Below are positions 35,311 to 50,530 of a stretch of DNA of 64,000 nucleotides, in pieces. Below the pieces are notes generated by a model. That model saw only the letters and a program-made list of their open reading frames with translations, searched no databases and was not told the DNA's origin. This stretch comes from Watersipora subatra (lineage: Eukaryota > Bryozoa > Gymnolaemata > Cheilostomatida > Watersiporidae). The translations under genes and the position numbers were made by a program. Numbering within the stretch: the stretch's first letter is position 1; each line of letters begins with the position of its first letter. The stretch lies in the NCBI RefSeq assembly GCF_963576615.1, contig NC_088708.1, positions 2,046,001 through 2,110,000 on the forward strand, written 5' to 3'.

Positions 35311-36289
35311 GACTGTCTTTAACCAGATCCAAGCTTTTAAGTATCAAGGTTGTATTTTCAGGTCAGCAAATTGTCAGGCTATCATTAGATACTCGGGACC
35401 AGGGCCGGAGTGTGCCAGTAACTACCTTGTTGCATTTATATCTTAACTAAAGTATAATCAGCACACATCACTGGCAGCATGATATGTATATGGGAAGGAA
35501 CTGGTAGCAAGCATCGGTCAATTGGTACTTCTTTGCTGCCATGCATGCATAATAGGATAAGCTTATAGATGGACTCTAGTTGTTCAGTGAATGAGAGGTA
35601 GGCACAGATTAACACAGCTATTGTATTGCAATATATCAGATTAGATTTTTTAGAAGGCAGTGAAAATAAAAGGATTTAAAGTATGGCATTGCACTCAAAA
35701 ATGTTCTAAACTTGTGTAAAATAGCTTAAAGTTTTAAACCAATATAACGGTACGACTTGTAACAGCCGCATTGAATATCAGATTCTAAGTCTATGCAAAT
35801 CAATCTTTACTATAATAAAAGCCGCATCCTTTCAACTGTCTGAAGACGCGCTAAGAGCCGGAGAAAACAAGATTGCTCCGAACTCGAATGAAACCCGGTT
35901 ATTTGGATTCCCATTCCAGCCAAGCGCACTAAAGCTGTGCTACTTGAACACCTTTCCACGTCTTAGAATAGTTGTGCACACAGTTATTACACCTGATGAT
36001 CTCAGCTTATGAGTTCATAATAAAATATCTAAAGTTATTTATTATTGACTGGTGTATGTAATATGCACTCTTTAAGACTTACATAGTCTTAAAGGCATCC
36101 TTCACAAGGCCCCTTCAACACTGTAAACGATGAAGTCATCACTCTATTGGTTAGAGAATGACTTCATGAAACATTTAACATTGGCCGAATGCATTAATTA
36201 TAAGAATTATAATTCCGCTATTTCAACCTACAAACAACTATTTATGAGAATTGTGGGCTAAGCTTTGTAATGGTTAGCAACAGGTTTGT
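35311..36289. other. intron sequence, no feature recognised
   Basis: AT-rich; no exon or element identified. Confidence 0.45.
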
Positions 36290-36736
36290 ACTTATACACA
36301 ATCAACTAACATGAGGCAGTGACAGGCATGTACTTGTACACTATCAACTAACATGAGGCAGTGACGGGCATGTACTTATATACACTATCAACAAACATGA
36401 GGTAGTGACGGGCATGTACTTGTACACTATCAACAAACATGAGGTAGTGACAGGCATGTACTTATATACACAATCAGCAAACATGAGGCAGTGACGGGCA
36501 TGTACTTATATACACTATCAACAAACATGAGGTAGTGACAGGCATGTACTTGTACACTATCAACAAACATGAGGTAGTGACAGGCATGTACTTATATACA
36601 CAATCAGCAAACATGAGGTAGTGACGGGCATGTACTTGTACACTATCAACTAACATGAGGTAGTGACAGGCATGTACTTGTACACTATCAACAAACATGA
36701 GGTAGTGACAGGCATGTACTTCTACACTATTAACAA
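36290..36736. repeat. 42-45-bp array, about ten units
   Basis: The unit contains 'catgaggtagtgacaggcat' and 'gtacttgtacactatcaac'. GACGGG/GACAGG variation is consistent with CpG decay. Confidence 0.93.
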
Positions 36737-37831
36737 ACCCAACTCATTTCAGTTTGGTTGTATTTGTATAGTTGCGTGTATGAAACCAAGGCAAAAGCTA
36801 CCAACACTTTTTTGCAAGTGTGAGTCGTAAACATTTTGAATCTGAGCATCGCACATTTGTATTTTGTATCCTCCACACATAAGGAATCACAGAGCATCTC
36901 AAATGTACTTATTCTACCAAGGCATTAGAAGACAGCAGATCTGATGACTGAGGTCATTATAGCTGTCTATTACAAAGTTTTACAACTATCAGAATAAGTA
37001 AAACTTGATGGAAGTTGTTAGCGAGTCGAGTAACAGAGAAAAATATCAGCTTACATGTAAGATTTTGCTCCAAGAGATCGTACCGCTCGTAAAAATAATA
37101 TTCATTGCTCTCCTACTGTTCTCTTCAGCTGTTTCTTTAGTGGTGTCAGGAGTTCCCATCGACCATAAAGGAGTCTGTCCTACAAATATTTACCATAAAA
37201 AGACTTTTGATCAATCTATTTAGAAATATGATAGAAAGCCCGTAGATAAGCTAATAAGGATTTGAAGGCAAACTGCCTGGCTACTAGCAAAAAGTTGGCT
37301 GATACTTTACAAAAGGTTGCAGAGAATTAGTGGATAGAAATTTACAGTTACTTCAAAAAAAAGGCATGCAACTGATAAACTGTATTTAGATTTTTGTTTT
37401 TACAAGTCCAGTTTTTTTATCAAGAGTAAGACAGCTGATCCCCTACTTTTTCTGCCTGAGAAATCTTCTGGCAGCATATTTAATAAAGAAAAGATTAATA
37501 ATTATAACTTGTAAGCTCTTGACCAACTCTACTGGGATGGTTTCCTCTGTACACTGGGCTGGTTCAGATGACTTTGGGAAGTCACTTCTGTTATTGTGAA
37601 CACCAACACAAGCGTTACTTAAATATTTTATTATATACATAATTAACAAGTTAGTAGTGGGTCATCCATTAGGATCATACACTGCTAACTATCCAAAGGG
37701 TAACTGCCATATAACTGGTATCAATTATCGTAACTGTGTACAGAGATAGTTGAGGTTTAAAGACAATTATATTGACAAACAAATGTTAGCTACACTTATC
37801 CGCAATTGTGAGCATTATTTTTGCCACTTAC
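36737..37831. other. intron sequence, no feature recognised
   Basis: Unique-looking AT-rich sequence. An open frame at 37005-37223 has a hydrophobic stretch but no supporting context. Confidence 0.45.
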
Positions 37832-37970
37832 ATCACTGCCAAGACCATGGTGTAATATTAAGAAAGGTAACAACCATCGAGCAATGCACAACGCACACGC
37901 AAAAGAATGAATACAGGTTTTAATTGACTTAATCGAAATTTTCTCAGAGTGTAAAAATGGCCAACACAAA
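37832..37970 (-). CDS. possible HECT-gene exon 3 (hydrophobic segment)
   Basis: Acceptor CTTGCCTTATTAG (good pyrimidine tract) and donor GAT|GTAAGT bound 139 bases. Only the frame in phase with exons 2 and 4 is open: LCWPFLHSEKISIKSIK, then a hydrophobic Cys-rich run with ARWLLPFLILHH. In a Bcl-2 fold this position would hold alpha3 to alpha5, but no BH1 motif is visible. The peptide is unusual enough that a chance open stretch is possible. Confidence 0.4.
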
Positions 37971-38034
37971 CTAATAAGGCAAGAAGAAGTGGCAACCAGG
38001 TGCACATTTACTATATATTGCTTTCAAGTCCTTG

Positions 38035-41000
38035 GTACATTTCACACTCTACTCTATTCTACTCGTTACATTTCTCACTCCACTCTATTCTACTCGTTAC
38101 ATTTCACACTCTACCCTATTCTACTCGTTACATTTCACACTCTACTCTATTCTACTCATTACATTTCTCCCTCTACTCTATTCTACTCGTTACATTTCAC
38201 ACTCTACTCTATTCTACTCGTTACATTTCTCCCTCTACTTTATTCTACTCGTTTAATTTCTCACTCTACTCTATTCTACTCGTTACATTTTACACTCTAC
38301 TCTCTTCTACTTGTTACATTTCACACTCTACTCTATTCTACTCATTACATTTCTCACTCTACTCTATTCTACTCGTTACATTTCTCCCTCTACTCTATTC
38401 TACTCGTTACATTTCACACTCTACTCTATTCTACTCGTTACATTTCACACTCTACTCTATTCTACTTGTTACATTTCTCCCTCTACTCTCTTCTACTCGT
38501 TACATTTCACACTCTACTCTATTCTACTCGTTACATTTCTCACTCTACTCTATTCTACTCGTTACATTTCACACTCTACTCTCTTCCACTTGTTACATTT
38601 CACACTCTACTCTATTCTACTCATTACATTTCTCACTCAACTCTATTCTACTCGTTACATTTCTCCCTCTACTCTATTCTACTCGTTACATTTCACACTC
38701 TACTCTATTCTACTCGTCACATTTCTCACTCTACTCTATTCTACTTGTTACATTTCTCCCTCTACTCTCTTCTACTCGTTACATTTCACACTCTACTCTA
38801 TTCTACTCATTACATTTCTCACTCTACTCTATTCTACTCGTTACATTTCTCACTCTACTCTATTCTACTCGTTACATTTCACACTCTACTCTTTTCTACT
38901 CGTTACATTTCACACTCTAATCTATTCTACTCGTTACATTTCTCCCTCTACTCTATTCTACTCGTTACATTTCTCACTCTACTCTATTCTACTTGTTACA
39001 TTTCTCACTCTACTCTCTTCTACTCGTTACATTTTACACTCTACTCTATTCTACTCGCTACATTTCTCACTCTACTCTTTTCTACTCGTTACATTTCACA
39101 CTCTACTCTCTTCTACTCGTTACATTTCTCACTCTACTCTCTTCTACTCGTTACATTTCACACTCTACTCTATTCTACCCATTACATTTCTCCCTCTACT
39201 CTATTCTACTCGTTACATTTCACACTCTACTCTATTCTACTCGTTACATTTCTCACTCTACTCTATTCTACTTGTTACATTTCTCCCTCTACTCTCTTCT
39301 ACTCGTTACATTTCACACTCTACTCTCTTCTACTCATTACATTTCTCACTCTACTCTATTCTACTCGTTACATTTCTCACTCTACTCTATTCTACTCGTT
39401 ACATTTCACACTCTACTCTCTTCTACTCGTTACATTTCACACTCTACTCTATTCTACCCATTACAGTTCTCACTCTACTCTATTCTACTCGTTACATTTC
39501 TCCCTCTACTCTATTCTACTCATTACATTTCTCACTCTACTCTATTCTACTCGTTACATTTCTCCCTCTACTCTATTCTACTCGTAACATTTCACACTCT
39601 ACTCTATTCTACTCGTTACATTTCACACTCGACTCTATTCTACTTGTTACATTTCTCCCTCTACTCTCTTCTACTCGTTACATTTCACACTCTACTCTAT
39701 TCTACTCGTTACATTTCTCACTCTACTCTATTCTACTCGTTACATTTCTCCCTCTACTCTATTCTACTCGTTACATTTCACACTCTACTCTATTCTACTC
39801 GTTACATTTCACACTCTACTCTATTCTACTCGTTACATTTCTCCCTCTACTCTCTTCTACTCGTTACATTTCACACTCTACTCTATTCTACTCGTTACAT
39901 TTCTCACTCTACTCTATTCTACTCGTTACATTTCACACTCTACTCTCTTCTACTTGTTACATTTCACACTCTACTCTATTCTACTCATTACATTTCTCAC
40001 TCAACTCTATTCTACTTGTTACATTTCTCCCTCTACTCTATTCTACTCGTTACATTTCACACTCTACTCTCTTCTACTCGTTACATTTCACACTCTAATC
40101 TATTTTACTCGTTACATTTCACACTCTACTCTATTCTACTCGTTACATTTCTCACTCTACTCTATTCTACTCGTTACATTTCTCACTCTACTCTCTTCTA
40201 CTCCTTACATTTCTCACTCTACTTTATTCTACTCGTTACATTTCACCCTCTACTCTCTTCTACTCGTTACATTTCTCCCTCTACTCTATTCTACTCGTTA
40301 CATTTCACACTCTACTCTCTTCTACTCGTTACATTTCTCCCTCTATTCTATTCTACTCGCTACATTTCACACTCTACTCTATTCTACTCGATACATTTCT
40401 CACTCTACTCTCTTCTACTCGTTACATTTCACACTCTACTCTATTCTACTCATTACATTTCTCACTCTACTTTATTCTACTCGTTACATTTCACACTCTA
40501 CTCTATTTTACTCGTTACATTTCTCCCTCTACTCTATTCTACTCGTTACATTTCACACTCTACTCTCTTCTACTCGTTACATTTCTCCCTCTACTCTATT
40601 CTACTCGTTACATTTCACACTCTACTCTCTTCTACTCGTTACATTTCTCACTCTACTCTCTTCTACTTGTTACATTTCACACTCTACTCTATTCTACTCG
40701 TTACATTTCTCCCTCTACTCTATTCTACTCGTTACATTTCACACTCTACTCTCTTCTACTCGTTACATTTCTCACTCTACTCTTTTCTACTTGTTACATT
40801 TCACACTCTACTCTATTCTACTCGTTACATTTCTCCCTCTACTCTATTCTACTCGTTACATTTCACACTCTACTCTCTTCTACTCGTTACATTTCACACT
40901 CTACTCTCTTCTACTCGTTACATTTCTCACTCAACTCTCTTCTACTTGTTACATTTCACACTCTACTCTCTTTTACTCGTTACATTTCTCACTCTACTCT

Positions 41001-44000
41001 TTTCTACTTGTTACATTTCACACTCTACTCTATTCTACTCGTTACATTTTTCCCTCTACTCTATTCTACTCGTTACATTTCTCACTCTACTCTCTTCTAC
41101 TCGTTACATTTCACACTCTACTCTATTCTACTCATTACATTTCTCACTCTACTTTATTCTACTCGTTACATTTCACACTCTACTCTATTCTACTCGTTAC
41201 ATTTCACACTCTACTCTCTTCTACTTGTTACATTTCTCACTCTAACTCTCTTCTACCCGTTACATTTCACACTCTACTCTCTTCTACTCGTTACATTTCT
41301 CACTCTACTCTATTCTACTCGTTACATTTCACACTCTACTCTATTCTACTCGTTACATTTCACACTTTACTCTCTTCTACTCGTTACATTTCTCACTCTA
41401 CTCTATTCTACTCATTACATTTCTCACTCTGTTCTATTCTAATCATTACATTTCACACTCTACTCTCTTCTACTCATTACATTTCACACTCTACTCTCTT
41501 CTACTCGTTACATTTCTCACTCTACTCTATTCTACTCGTTACATTTCTCATTCTATTCTATTCTAATCATTACATTTCTCACTCTACTCTCTTCTACTCG
41601 TTACATTTCACACTCTGCTCTATTCTACTCGTTACATTTCACACTCTACTTTCTTCTACTCATTACATTTCTCACTCTATTCTATTCTACTCATTACATT
41701 TCTCACTCTACTCTCTTCTACTCGTTACATTTCACACTCTACTTTCTTCTACTCATTACATTTCTCACTCTACTCTATTCTACTTGTTACATTTCTCACT
41801 CTACTCTCTTCTACTCGTTACATTTCACACTCTACTCTATTCTACTCATTACATTTCTCACTCTACTTTATTCTACTCGTTACATTTCACACTCTACTCT
41901 CTTCTACTCGTTACATTTCTCACTCTACTCTCTTTTACTCGTTACATTTCTCACTCTACTCTCTTCTACTCATTACATTTCACACTCTACTCTATTCTAC
42001 TCGTTGCATTTCACACTCTACTCTATTCTACTCGCTACATTTCTCACTCTACTCTCTTCTACTCGTTACATTTCACACTCTACTCTCTTTTACTCGTTAC
42101 ATTTCTCACTCTACTCTATTCTACTTGTTACGTTTCTCACTCAACTCTCTTCTACTCATTACATTTCACACTCTACTCTATTCTACTTGTTACATTTCTC
42201 ACTCTACTCTCTTCTACTTGTTACATTTCTCACTCTACTTTCTTCTACTCGTTACATTTCTCACTCTACTCTCTTCTACTTGTTACATTTCTCACTCTAC
42301 TCTCTTCTACTCGTTACATTTCTCACTCAACTCTCTTCTACTTGTTACATTTCTCACTCTACTCTCTTCTACTCGTTACATTTCTCACTCTACTCTCTTC
42401 TACTCGTTACATTTCACACTCTGCTCTATTCTACTCGTTACATTTCACACTCTACTTTCTTCTACTCATTACATTTCTCACTCTACTCTATTCTACTCAT
42501 TACATTTCTCACTCTACTCTATTCTACTCGTTACATTTCACACTCTACTCTTTTCTACTCGTTACATTTCACACTCTAATCTATTCTACTCGTTACATTT
42601 CTCCCTCTACTCTATTCTACTCGTTACATTTCACACTCTACTCTATTCTACTTGTTACATTTCTCACTCTACTCTCTTCTACTCGTTACATTTTACACTC
42701 TACTCTATTCTACTCGCTACATTTCTCACTCTACTCTTTTCTACTCGTTACATTTCACACTCTACTCTCTTCTACTCGTTACATTTCTCACTCTACTCTC
42801 TTCTACTCGTTACATTTCACACTCTACTCTATTCTACCCATTGCATTTCTCCCTCTACTCTATTCTACTCGTTACATTTCACACTCTACTCTATTCTACT
42901 CGTTACATTTCACACTCTACTCTCTTCTACTCGTTACATTTCACACTCTAATCTATTTTACTCGTTACATTTCACACTCTACTCTATTCTACTCGTTACA
43001 TTTCTCACTCTACTCTATTCTACTCGTTACATTTCTCACTCTACTCTCTTCTACTCCTTACATTTCTCACTCTACTTTATTCTACTCGTTACATTTCACA
43101 CTCTACTCTCTTCTACTCGTTACATTTCTCCCTCTACTCTATTCTACTCGTTACATTTCACACTCTACTCTCTTCTACTCGTTACATTTCTCCCTCTATT
43201 CTATTCTACTCGCTACATTTCACACTCTACTCTATTCTACTCGATACATTTCTCACTCTACTCTCTTCTACTCGTTACATTTCACACTCTACTCTATTCT
43301 ACTCATTACATTTCTCACTCTACTTTATTCTACTCGTTACATTTCACACTCTACTCTATTTTACTCGTTACATTTCTCCCTCTACTCTATTCTACTCGTT
43401 ACATTTCACACTCTACTCTCTTCTACTCGTTACATTTCTCCCTCTACTCTATTCTACTCGTTACATTTCACACTCTACTCTCTTCTACTCGTTACATTTC
43501 TCACTCTACTCTCTTCTACTTGTTACATTTCACACTCTACTCTATTCTACTCGTTACATTTCTCCCTCTACTCTATTCTACTCGTTACATTTCACACTCT
43601 ACTCTCTTCTACTCGTTACATTTCTCACTCTACTCTTTTCTACTTGTTACATTTCACACTCTACTCTATTCTACTCGTTACATTTCTCCCTCTACTCTAT
43701 TCTACTCGTTACATTTCACACTCTACTCTCTTCTACTCGTTACATTTCACACTCTACTCTCTTCTACTCGTTACATTTCTCACTCAACTCTCTTCTACTT
43801 GTTACATTTCTCACTCTACTCTCTTTTACTCGTTACATTTCTCACTCTACTCTTTTCTACTTGTTACATTTCACACTCTACTCTATTCTACTCGTTACAT
43901 TTTTCCCTCTACTCTATTCTACTCGTTACATTTCTCACTCTACTCTCTTCTACTCGTTACATTTCACACTCTACTCTATTCTACTCATTACATTTCTCAC

Positions 44001-47000
44001 TCTACTTTATTCTACTCGTTACATTTCACACTCTACTCTATTCTACTCGTTACATTTCACACTCTACTCTCTTCTACTTGTTACATTTCTCACTCTAACT
44101 CTCTTCTACCCGTTACATTTCACTCTCTACTCTCTTCTACTCGTTACATTTCTCACTCTACTCTATTCTACTCGTTACATTTCACACTCTACTCTATTCT
44201 ACTCGTTACATTTCACACTTTACTCTCTTCTACTCGTTACATTTCTCACTCTACTCTATTCTACTCATTACATTTCTCACTCTATTCTATTCTAATCATT
44301 ACATTTCACACTCTACTCTCTTCTACTCATTACATTTCACACTCTACTCTCTTCTACTCGTTACATTTCTCACTCTACTCTATTCTACTCGTTACATTTC
44401 TCATTCTATTCTATTCTAATCATTACATTTCTCACTCTACTCTCTTCTACTCGTTACATTTCACACTCTACTCTCTTCTACTCGTTACATTTCTCACTCT
44501 ACTCTATTCTACTCGTTACATTTCACACTCTACTCTCTTCTACTCGTTACATTTCTCACTCTACTCTCTTCTACTTGTTACATTTCTCACTCTTCTCTCT
44601 TCTACTCATTACATTTCACACTCTACTCTCTTCTACTTGTTACATTTCTCACTCTACTCTCTTCTACTCGTTACATTTCTCACTCTACTCTCTTCTACTT
44701 GTTACATTTCTCACTCTACTCTCTTCTACTCGTTACATTTCTCACTCAACTCTCTTCTACTTGTTACATTTCTCACTCTACTCTCTTCTACTCGTTACAT
44801 TTCTCACTCTACTCTCTTCTACTCGTTACATTTCACACTCTGCTCTATTCTACTCGTTACATTTCACACTCTACTTTCTTCTACTCATTACATTTCTCAC
44901 TCTATTCTATTCTACTCATTACATTTCTCACTCTACTCTTTTCTACTCGTTACATTTCACACTCTACTTTCTTCTACTCATTACATTTCTCACTCTACTC
45001 TATTCTACTTGTTACATTTCTCACTCTACTCTCTTCTACTCGTTACATTTCACACTCTACTCTATTCTACTCATTACATTTCTCACTCTACTTTATTCTA
45101 CTCGTTACATTTCACACTCTACTCTCTTCTACTCGTTACATTTCTCACTCTACTCTCTTTTACTCGTTACATTTCTCACTCTACTCTCTTCTACTCATTA
45201 CATTTCACACTCTACTCTATTCTACTCGTTGCATTTCACACTCTACTCTATTCTACTCGCTACATTTCTCACTCTACTCTCTTCTACTCGTTACATTTCA
45301 CACTCTACTCTCTTCTACTCGTTACATTTCTCACTCTACTCTATTCTACTTGTTACGTTTCTCACTCAACTCTCTTCTACTCATTACATTTCACACTCCA
45401 CTCTATTCTACTTGTTACATTTCTCACTCTACTCTCTTCTACTTGTTACATTTCTCACTCTACTTTCTTCTACTCGTTACATTTCTCACTCTACTCTCTT
45501 CTACTTGTTACATTTCTCACTCTACTCTCTTCTACTCGTTACATTTCTCACTCAACTTTCTTCTACTTGTTACATTTCTCACTCTACTCTCTTCTACTCG
45601 TTACATTTTTCACTCTACTCTCTTCTACTCGTTACATTTCACACTCTGCTCTATTCTACTCGTTACATTTCACACTCTACTTTCTTCTACTCATTACATT
45701 TCTCACTCTACTCTATTCTACTCGTTACATTTCACACTCTACTCTCTTCTACTCGTTACATTTCTCACTCTACTCTATTCTACTTGTTACGTTTCTCACT
45801 CAACTCTCTTCTACTCATTACATTTCACACTCCACTCTATTCTACTTGTTACATTTCTCACTCTACTCTCTTCTACTTGTTACATTTCACACTCTACTCT
45901 CTTCTACTCGTTACATTTCACACTCTACTCTCTTCTACTCGTTACATTTCTCACTCTACTCTATTCTACTCATTACATTTCTCATTCTACTCTCTTTTAC
46001 TTGTTACATTTCTCACTCTACTCTCTTCTACTCATTACATTTCACACTCTACTCTATTCTACTCGTTACATTTCACACTCTACTCTCTTCTACTTGTTAC
46101 ATTTCTCACTCTACTCTCTTCTACTCGTTACATTTCACACTCCACTCTATTCTACTTGTTACGTTTCTCACTCTATTCTCTTCTACTCATTACATTTCAC
46201 ACTCTACTCTATTCTACTTGTTACATTTCTCACTCTACTCTCTTCTACTTGTTACATTTCTCACTCTACTCTCTTCTACTCATTACATTTCTCACTCTAC
46301 TCTCTTCTACTCATTACATTTCACACTCTACTCTATTCTACTCGTTACATTTCACACTCTACTCTATTCTACTCGCTACATTTCTCACTCTACTCTCTTC
46401 TACTCGTTACATTTCACACTCTACTCTCTTCTACTCGTTACATTTCACACTCTACTCTCTTCTACTCGTTACATTTCTCACTCTACTCTATTCTACTCAT
46501 TACATTTCTCACTCTATCTATTCTACTCATTACATTTCTCACTCTACTCTCTTCTACTCGTTACATTTCACACTCTACTCTCTTCTACTCGTTACATTTC
46601 TCACTCTACTCTATTCTACTTGTTACGTTTCTCACTCAACTCTCTTCTACTCATTACATTTCACACTCCACTCTATTCTACTTGTTACATTTCTCACTCT
46701 ACTCTCTTCTACTTGTTACATTTCTCACTCTACTTTCTTCTACTCGTTACATTTCACACTCTACTCTCTTCTACTCGTTACATTTCACACTCTACTCTCT
46801 TCTACTCGTTACATTTCTCACTCTACTCTATTCTACTCATTACATTTCTCACTCTACTCTCTTTTACTTGTTACATTTCTCACTCTACTCTCTTCTACTC
46901 ATTACATTTCACACTCTACTCTATTCTACTCGTTACATTTCACACTCTACTCTCTTCTACTTGTTACATTTCTCACTCTACTCTCTTCTACTCGTTACAT

Positions 47001-49330
47001 TTCACACTCCATTCTATTCTACTTGTTACGTTTCTCACTCTATTCTCTTCTACTCATTACATTTCACACTCCACTCTATTCTACTTGTTACATTTCTCAC
47101 TCTACTCTCTTCTACTTGTTACATTTCTCACTCTACTTTCTTCTACTCGTTACATTTCTCACTCTACTCTCTTCTACTTGTTACATTTCTCACTCTACTC
47201 TCTTCTACTCGTTACATTTCTCACTCAACTTTCTTCTACTTGTTACATTTCTCACTCTACTCTCTTCTACTCGTTACATTTTTCACTCTACTCTCTTCTA
47301 CTCGTTACATTTCACACTCTGCTCTATTCTACTCGTTACATTTCACACTCTACTTTCTTCTACTCATTACATTTCTCACTCTACTCTATTCTACTCGTTA
47401 CATTTCACACTCTACTCTCTTCTACTCGTTACATTTCTCACTCTACTCTATTCTACTTGTTACGTTTCTCACTCAACTCTCTTCTACTCATTACATTTCA
47501 CACTCCACTCTATTCTACTTGTTACATTTCTCACTCTACTCTCTTCTACTTGTTACATTTCACACTCTACTCTCTTCTACTCGTTACATTTCACACTCTA
47601 CTCTCTTCTACTCGTTACATTTCTCACTCTACTCTATTCTACTCATTACATTTCTCATTCTACTCTCTTTTACTTGTTACATTTCTCACTCTACTCTCTT
47701 CTACTCATTACATTTCACACTCTACTCTATTCTACTCGTTACATTTCACACTCTACTCTCTTCTACTTGTTACATTTCTCACTCTACTCTCTTCTACTCG
47801 TTACATTTCACACTCCACTCTATTCTACTTGTTACGTTTCTCACTCTATTCTCTTCTACTCATTACATTTCACACTCTACTCTATTCTACTTGTTACATT
47901 TCTCACTCTACTCTCTTCTACTTGTTACATTTCTCACTCTACTCTCTTCTACTCATTACATTTCTCACTCTACTCTCTTCTACTCATTACATTTCACACT
48001 CTACTCTATTCTACTCGTTACATTTCACACTCTACTCTATTCTACTCGCTACATTTCTCACTCTACTCTCTTCTACTCGTTACATTTCACACTCTACTCT
48101 CTTCTACTCGTTACATTTCACACTCTACTCTCTTCTACTCGTTACATTTCTCACTCTACTCTATTCTACTCATTACATTTCTCACTCTATCTATTCTACT
48201 CATTACATTTCTCACTCTACTCTCTTCTACTCGTTACATTTCACACTCTACTCTCTTCTACTCGTTACATTTCTCACTCTACTCTATTCTACTTGTTACG
48301 TTTCTCACTCAACTCTCTTCTACTCATTACATTTCACACTCCACTCTATTCTACTTGTTACATTTCTCACTCTACTCTCTTCTACTTGTTACATTTCTCA
48401 CTCTACTTTCTTCTACTCGTTACATTTCACACTCTACTCTCTTCTACTCGTTACATTTCACACTCTACTCTCTTCTACTCGTTACATTTCTCACTCTACT
48501 CTATTCTACTCATTACATTTCTCACTCTACTCTCTTTTACTTGTTACATTTCTCACTCTACTCTCTTCTACTCATTACATTTCACACTCTACTCTATTCT
48601 ACTCGTTACATTTCACACTCTACTCTCTTCTACTTGTTACATTTCTCACTCTACTCTCTTCTACTCGTTACATTTCACACTCCATTCTATTCTACTTGTT
48701 ACGTTTCTCACTCTATTCTCTTCTACTCATTACATTTCACACTCTACTCTATTCTACTTGTTACATTTCTCACTCTACTCTCTTCTACTTGTTACATTTC
48801 TCACTCTACTCTCTTCTACTCGTTACATTTTACACTCTACTCTCTTCTACTCGTTACATTTCACACTCTACTCTCTTCTACTCGTTACATTTCTCACTCT
48901 ACTCTATTCTACTCATTACATTTCTCACTCTACTCTCTTCTATTTGTTACATTTCTCACTCTACTCTCTTCTACTCATTACATTTCACACTCTACTCTAT
49001 TCTACTCGTTACATTTCACACTCTACTCTCTTCTACTTGTTACATTTCTCACTCTACTCTCTTCTACTCGTTACATTTCACACTCCACTCTCTTCTACTC
49101 GTTACATTTCTCACTCTACTCTATTCTACTCATTACATTTCTCACTCTATTCTATTCTACTCATTACATTTCTCACTCTACTCTCTTCTACTCGTTACAT
49201 TTCACACTCTACTCTCTTCTACTCGTTACATTTCACACTCTACTCTATTCTACTCATTACATTTCTCACTCTATTCTATTCTATTCATTACATTTCTCAC
49301 TTTACTTTATTCTACTCGTTACATTTCTCA
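38035..49330. repeat. 31-bp satellite-like array, about 11.3 kb, about 360 units
   Basis: Unit: 'ttacatttcacactctactc' then 'tattctactcg' on the + strand. Common variants are CACAC/CTCAC/CTCCC, CTATTC/CTCTTC, and TCGTT/TTGTT/TCATT. G occurs essentially only in the CpG of the unit, so the + strand has no stop codons in long stretches of all three frames, and open frames of up to 3,205 codons result. Blocks of kilobase size are repeated at offsets near 2,853, 3,660 and 1,675 bases. It sits in the intron between HECT-gene exons 2 and 3. A few units are truncated (near 46510 and 48186). Confidence 0.97.
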
Positions 49331-50189
49331 CTCTCCTGTCTTTTACTGGCTACCTTTCCCAACTTATTTGTTTTTTATTGTTTACATTTTTCTCACAAAT
49401 TACCTTGCCCATCCTCTCTTATTATTGGCTTTATGTTCATCTTTTCTGAGTGAGCTTATTCAGAATGGACCAAAACCTAACAGTTTGACCACCTTATATA
49501 CGCAGCACACAACAGCTTTTAAAAGATGGAATACCCTCATTTATCTCAGCATACATGCACTATCTGAGTAATATTGTTGCATAAATTAATGGTTAGCAGG
49601 TAAAAGAAGCGAATGCTGAGCTGATGACACAAGCTTTCTGCGGATGGCTTCAAATGGTAGGTGTGAGACTACTGCAATCTACAGAGCTTCATAACTAGAG
49701 AATAGGAGTTATTATCCCTTTACAACAGCAAGCAGAAATCATAGCTAGTTTTACTATTCCGGCCAGTCACGGCATACCTATGGGAAGGAGAGTAATAAAT
49801 TCCCATGATAGTCTTCATCATAGACCGATGACACAGATGTCTAAGTCAGTTTGGGATGCTAGGCTTCGGTTTATGCTAAGAACAAACAAGTTGTAGGATT
49901 TTCTAAACTCTACTGATCAGCTTAGGTCTAGCAGCAGATGAGGTGCTAAAACCACTCAACTATTAGAATAACTTGTTAACTGAATTTAAGAGGTCATGAC
50001 CTTAAATAGCATTAGCAGGAAAGAAGACCAAGACTGCTTGACTGGCAATACTACAAAAAAGTACATTAATTACTACAAAAAACTGTGGTTGCATTGTGCC
50101 CACAGCTTTGCATAGGAATTGATACATGTACATCAATGAACACCTCATGCATATTCACATCATACCTGGTCCAAACTAAATACCTCCTC
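49331..50189. other. intron sequence past the array; decaying units then unique DNA
   Basis: Up to about 49440 there are degraded array units; beyond that no feature is recognised. The + strand open frame running to 49571 is a continuation of the array frame. Confidence 0.5.
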
Positions 50190-50530
50190 TAGTGCACACC
50201 TAATACACCCTTACTACACTTCTAATACACCCTTACTACACATCTTATGCATCCCCAATGCACACCTACTGCACATCTAATACACCTATAATACACCTTA
50301 CTACACATCTTATGCATCCCCAATGCACACCTACTGCACATCTAATACACCCTTACTACACATCTTATGCATCCCCAATGCACACCTACTGCACATCTAA
50401 TACACCCTTACTACACATCTTATGCATCCCTAATACACACCTACTGCACATCTAATACACCCTTACTACACATCTTATGCATCCCCAATGCACACCTACT
50501 GCGCATCTAATACACATTTAATGCACACCT
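50190..50530. repeat. 55-60-bp array, about five units
   Basis: The unit contains 'catcttatgcatccccaatg' and 'cacacctactgcacatctaa'. Same intron as the 11.3-kb array. Confidence 0.9.

Noticed and set aside
39954..49571. A 3,205-codon open frame on the + strand (and several shorter ones in 37989-49453)
   Set aside because: It is a product of a 31-bp array that cannot form stop codons. All three frames are open, there is no conserved domain, and it lies antisense in an intron.
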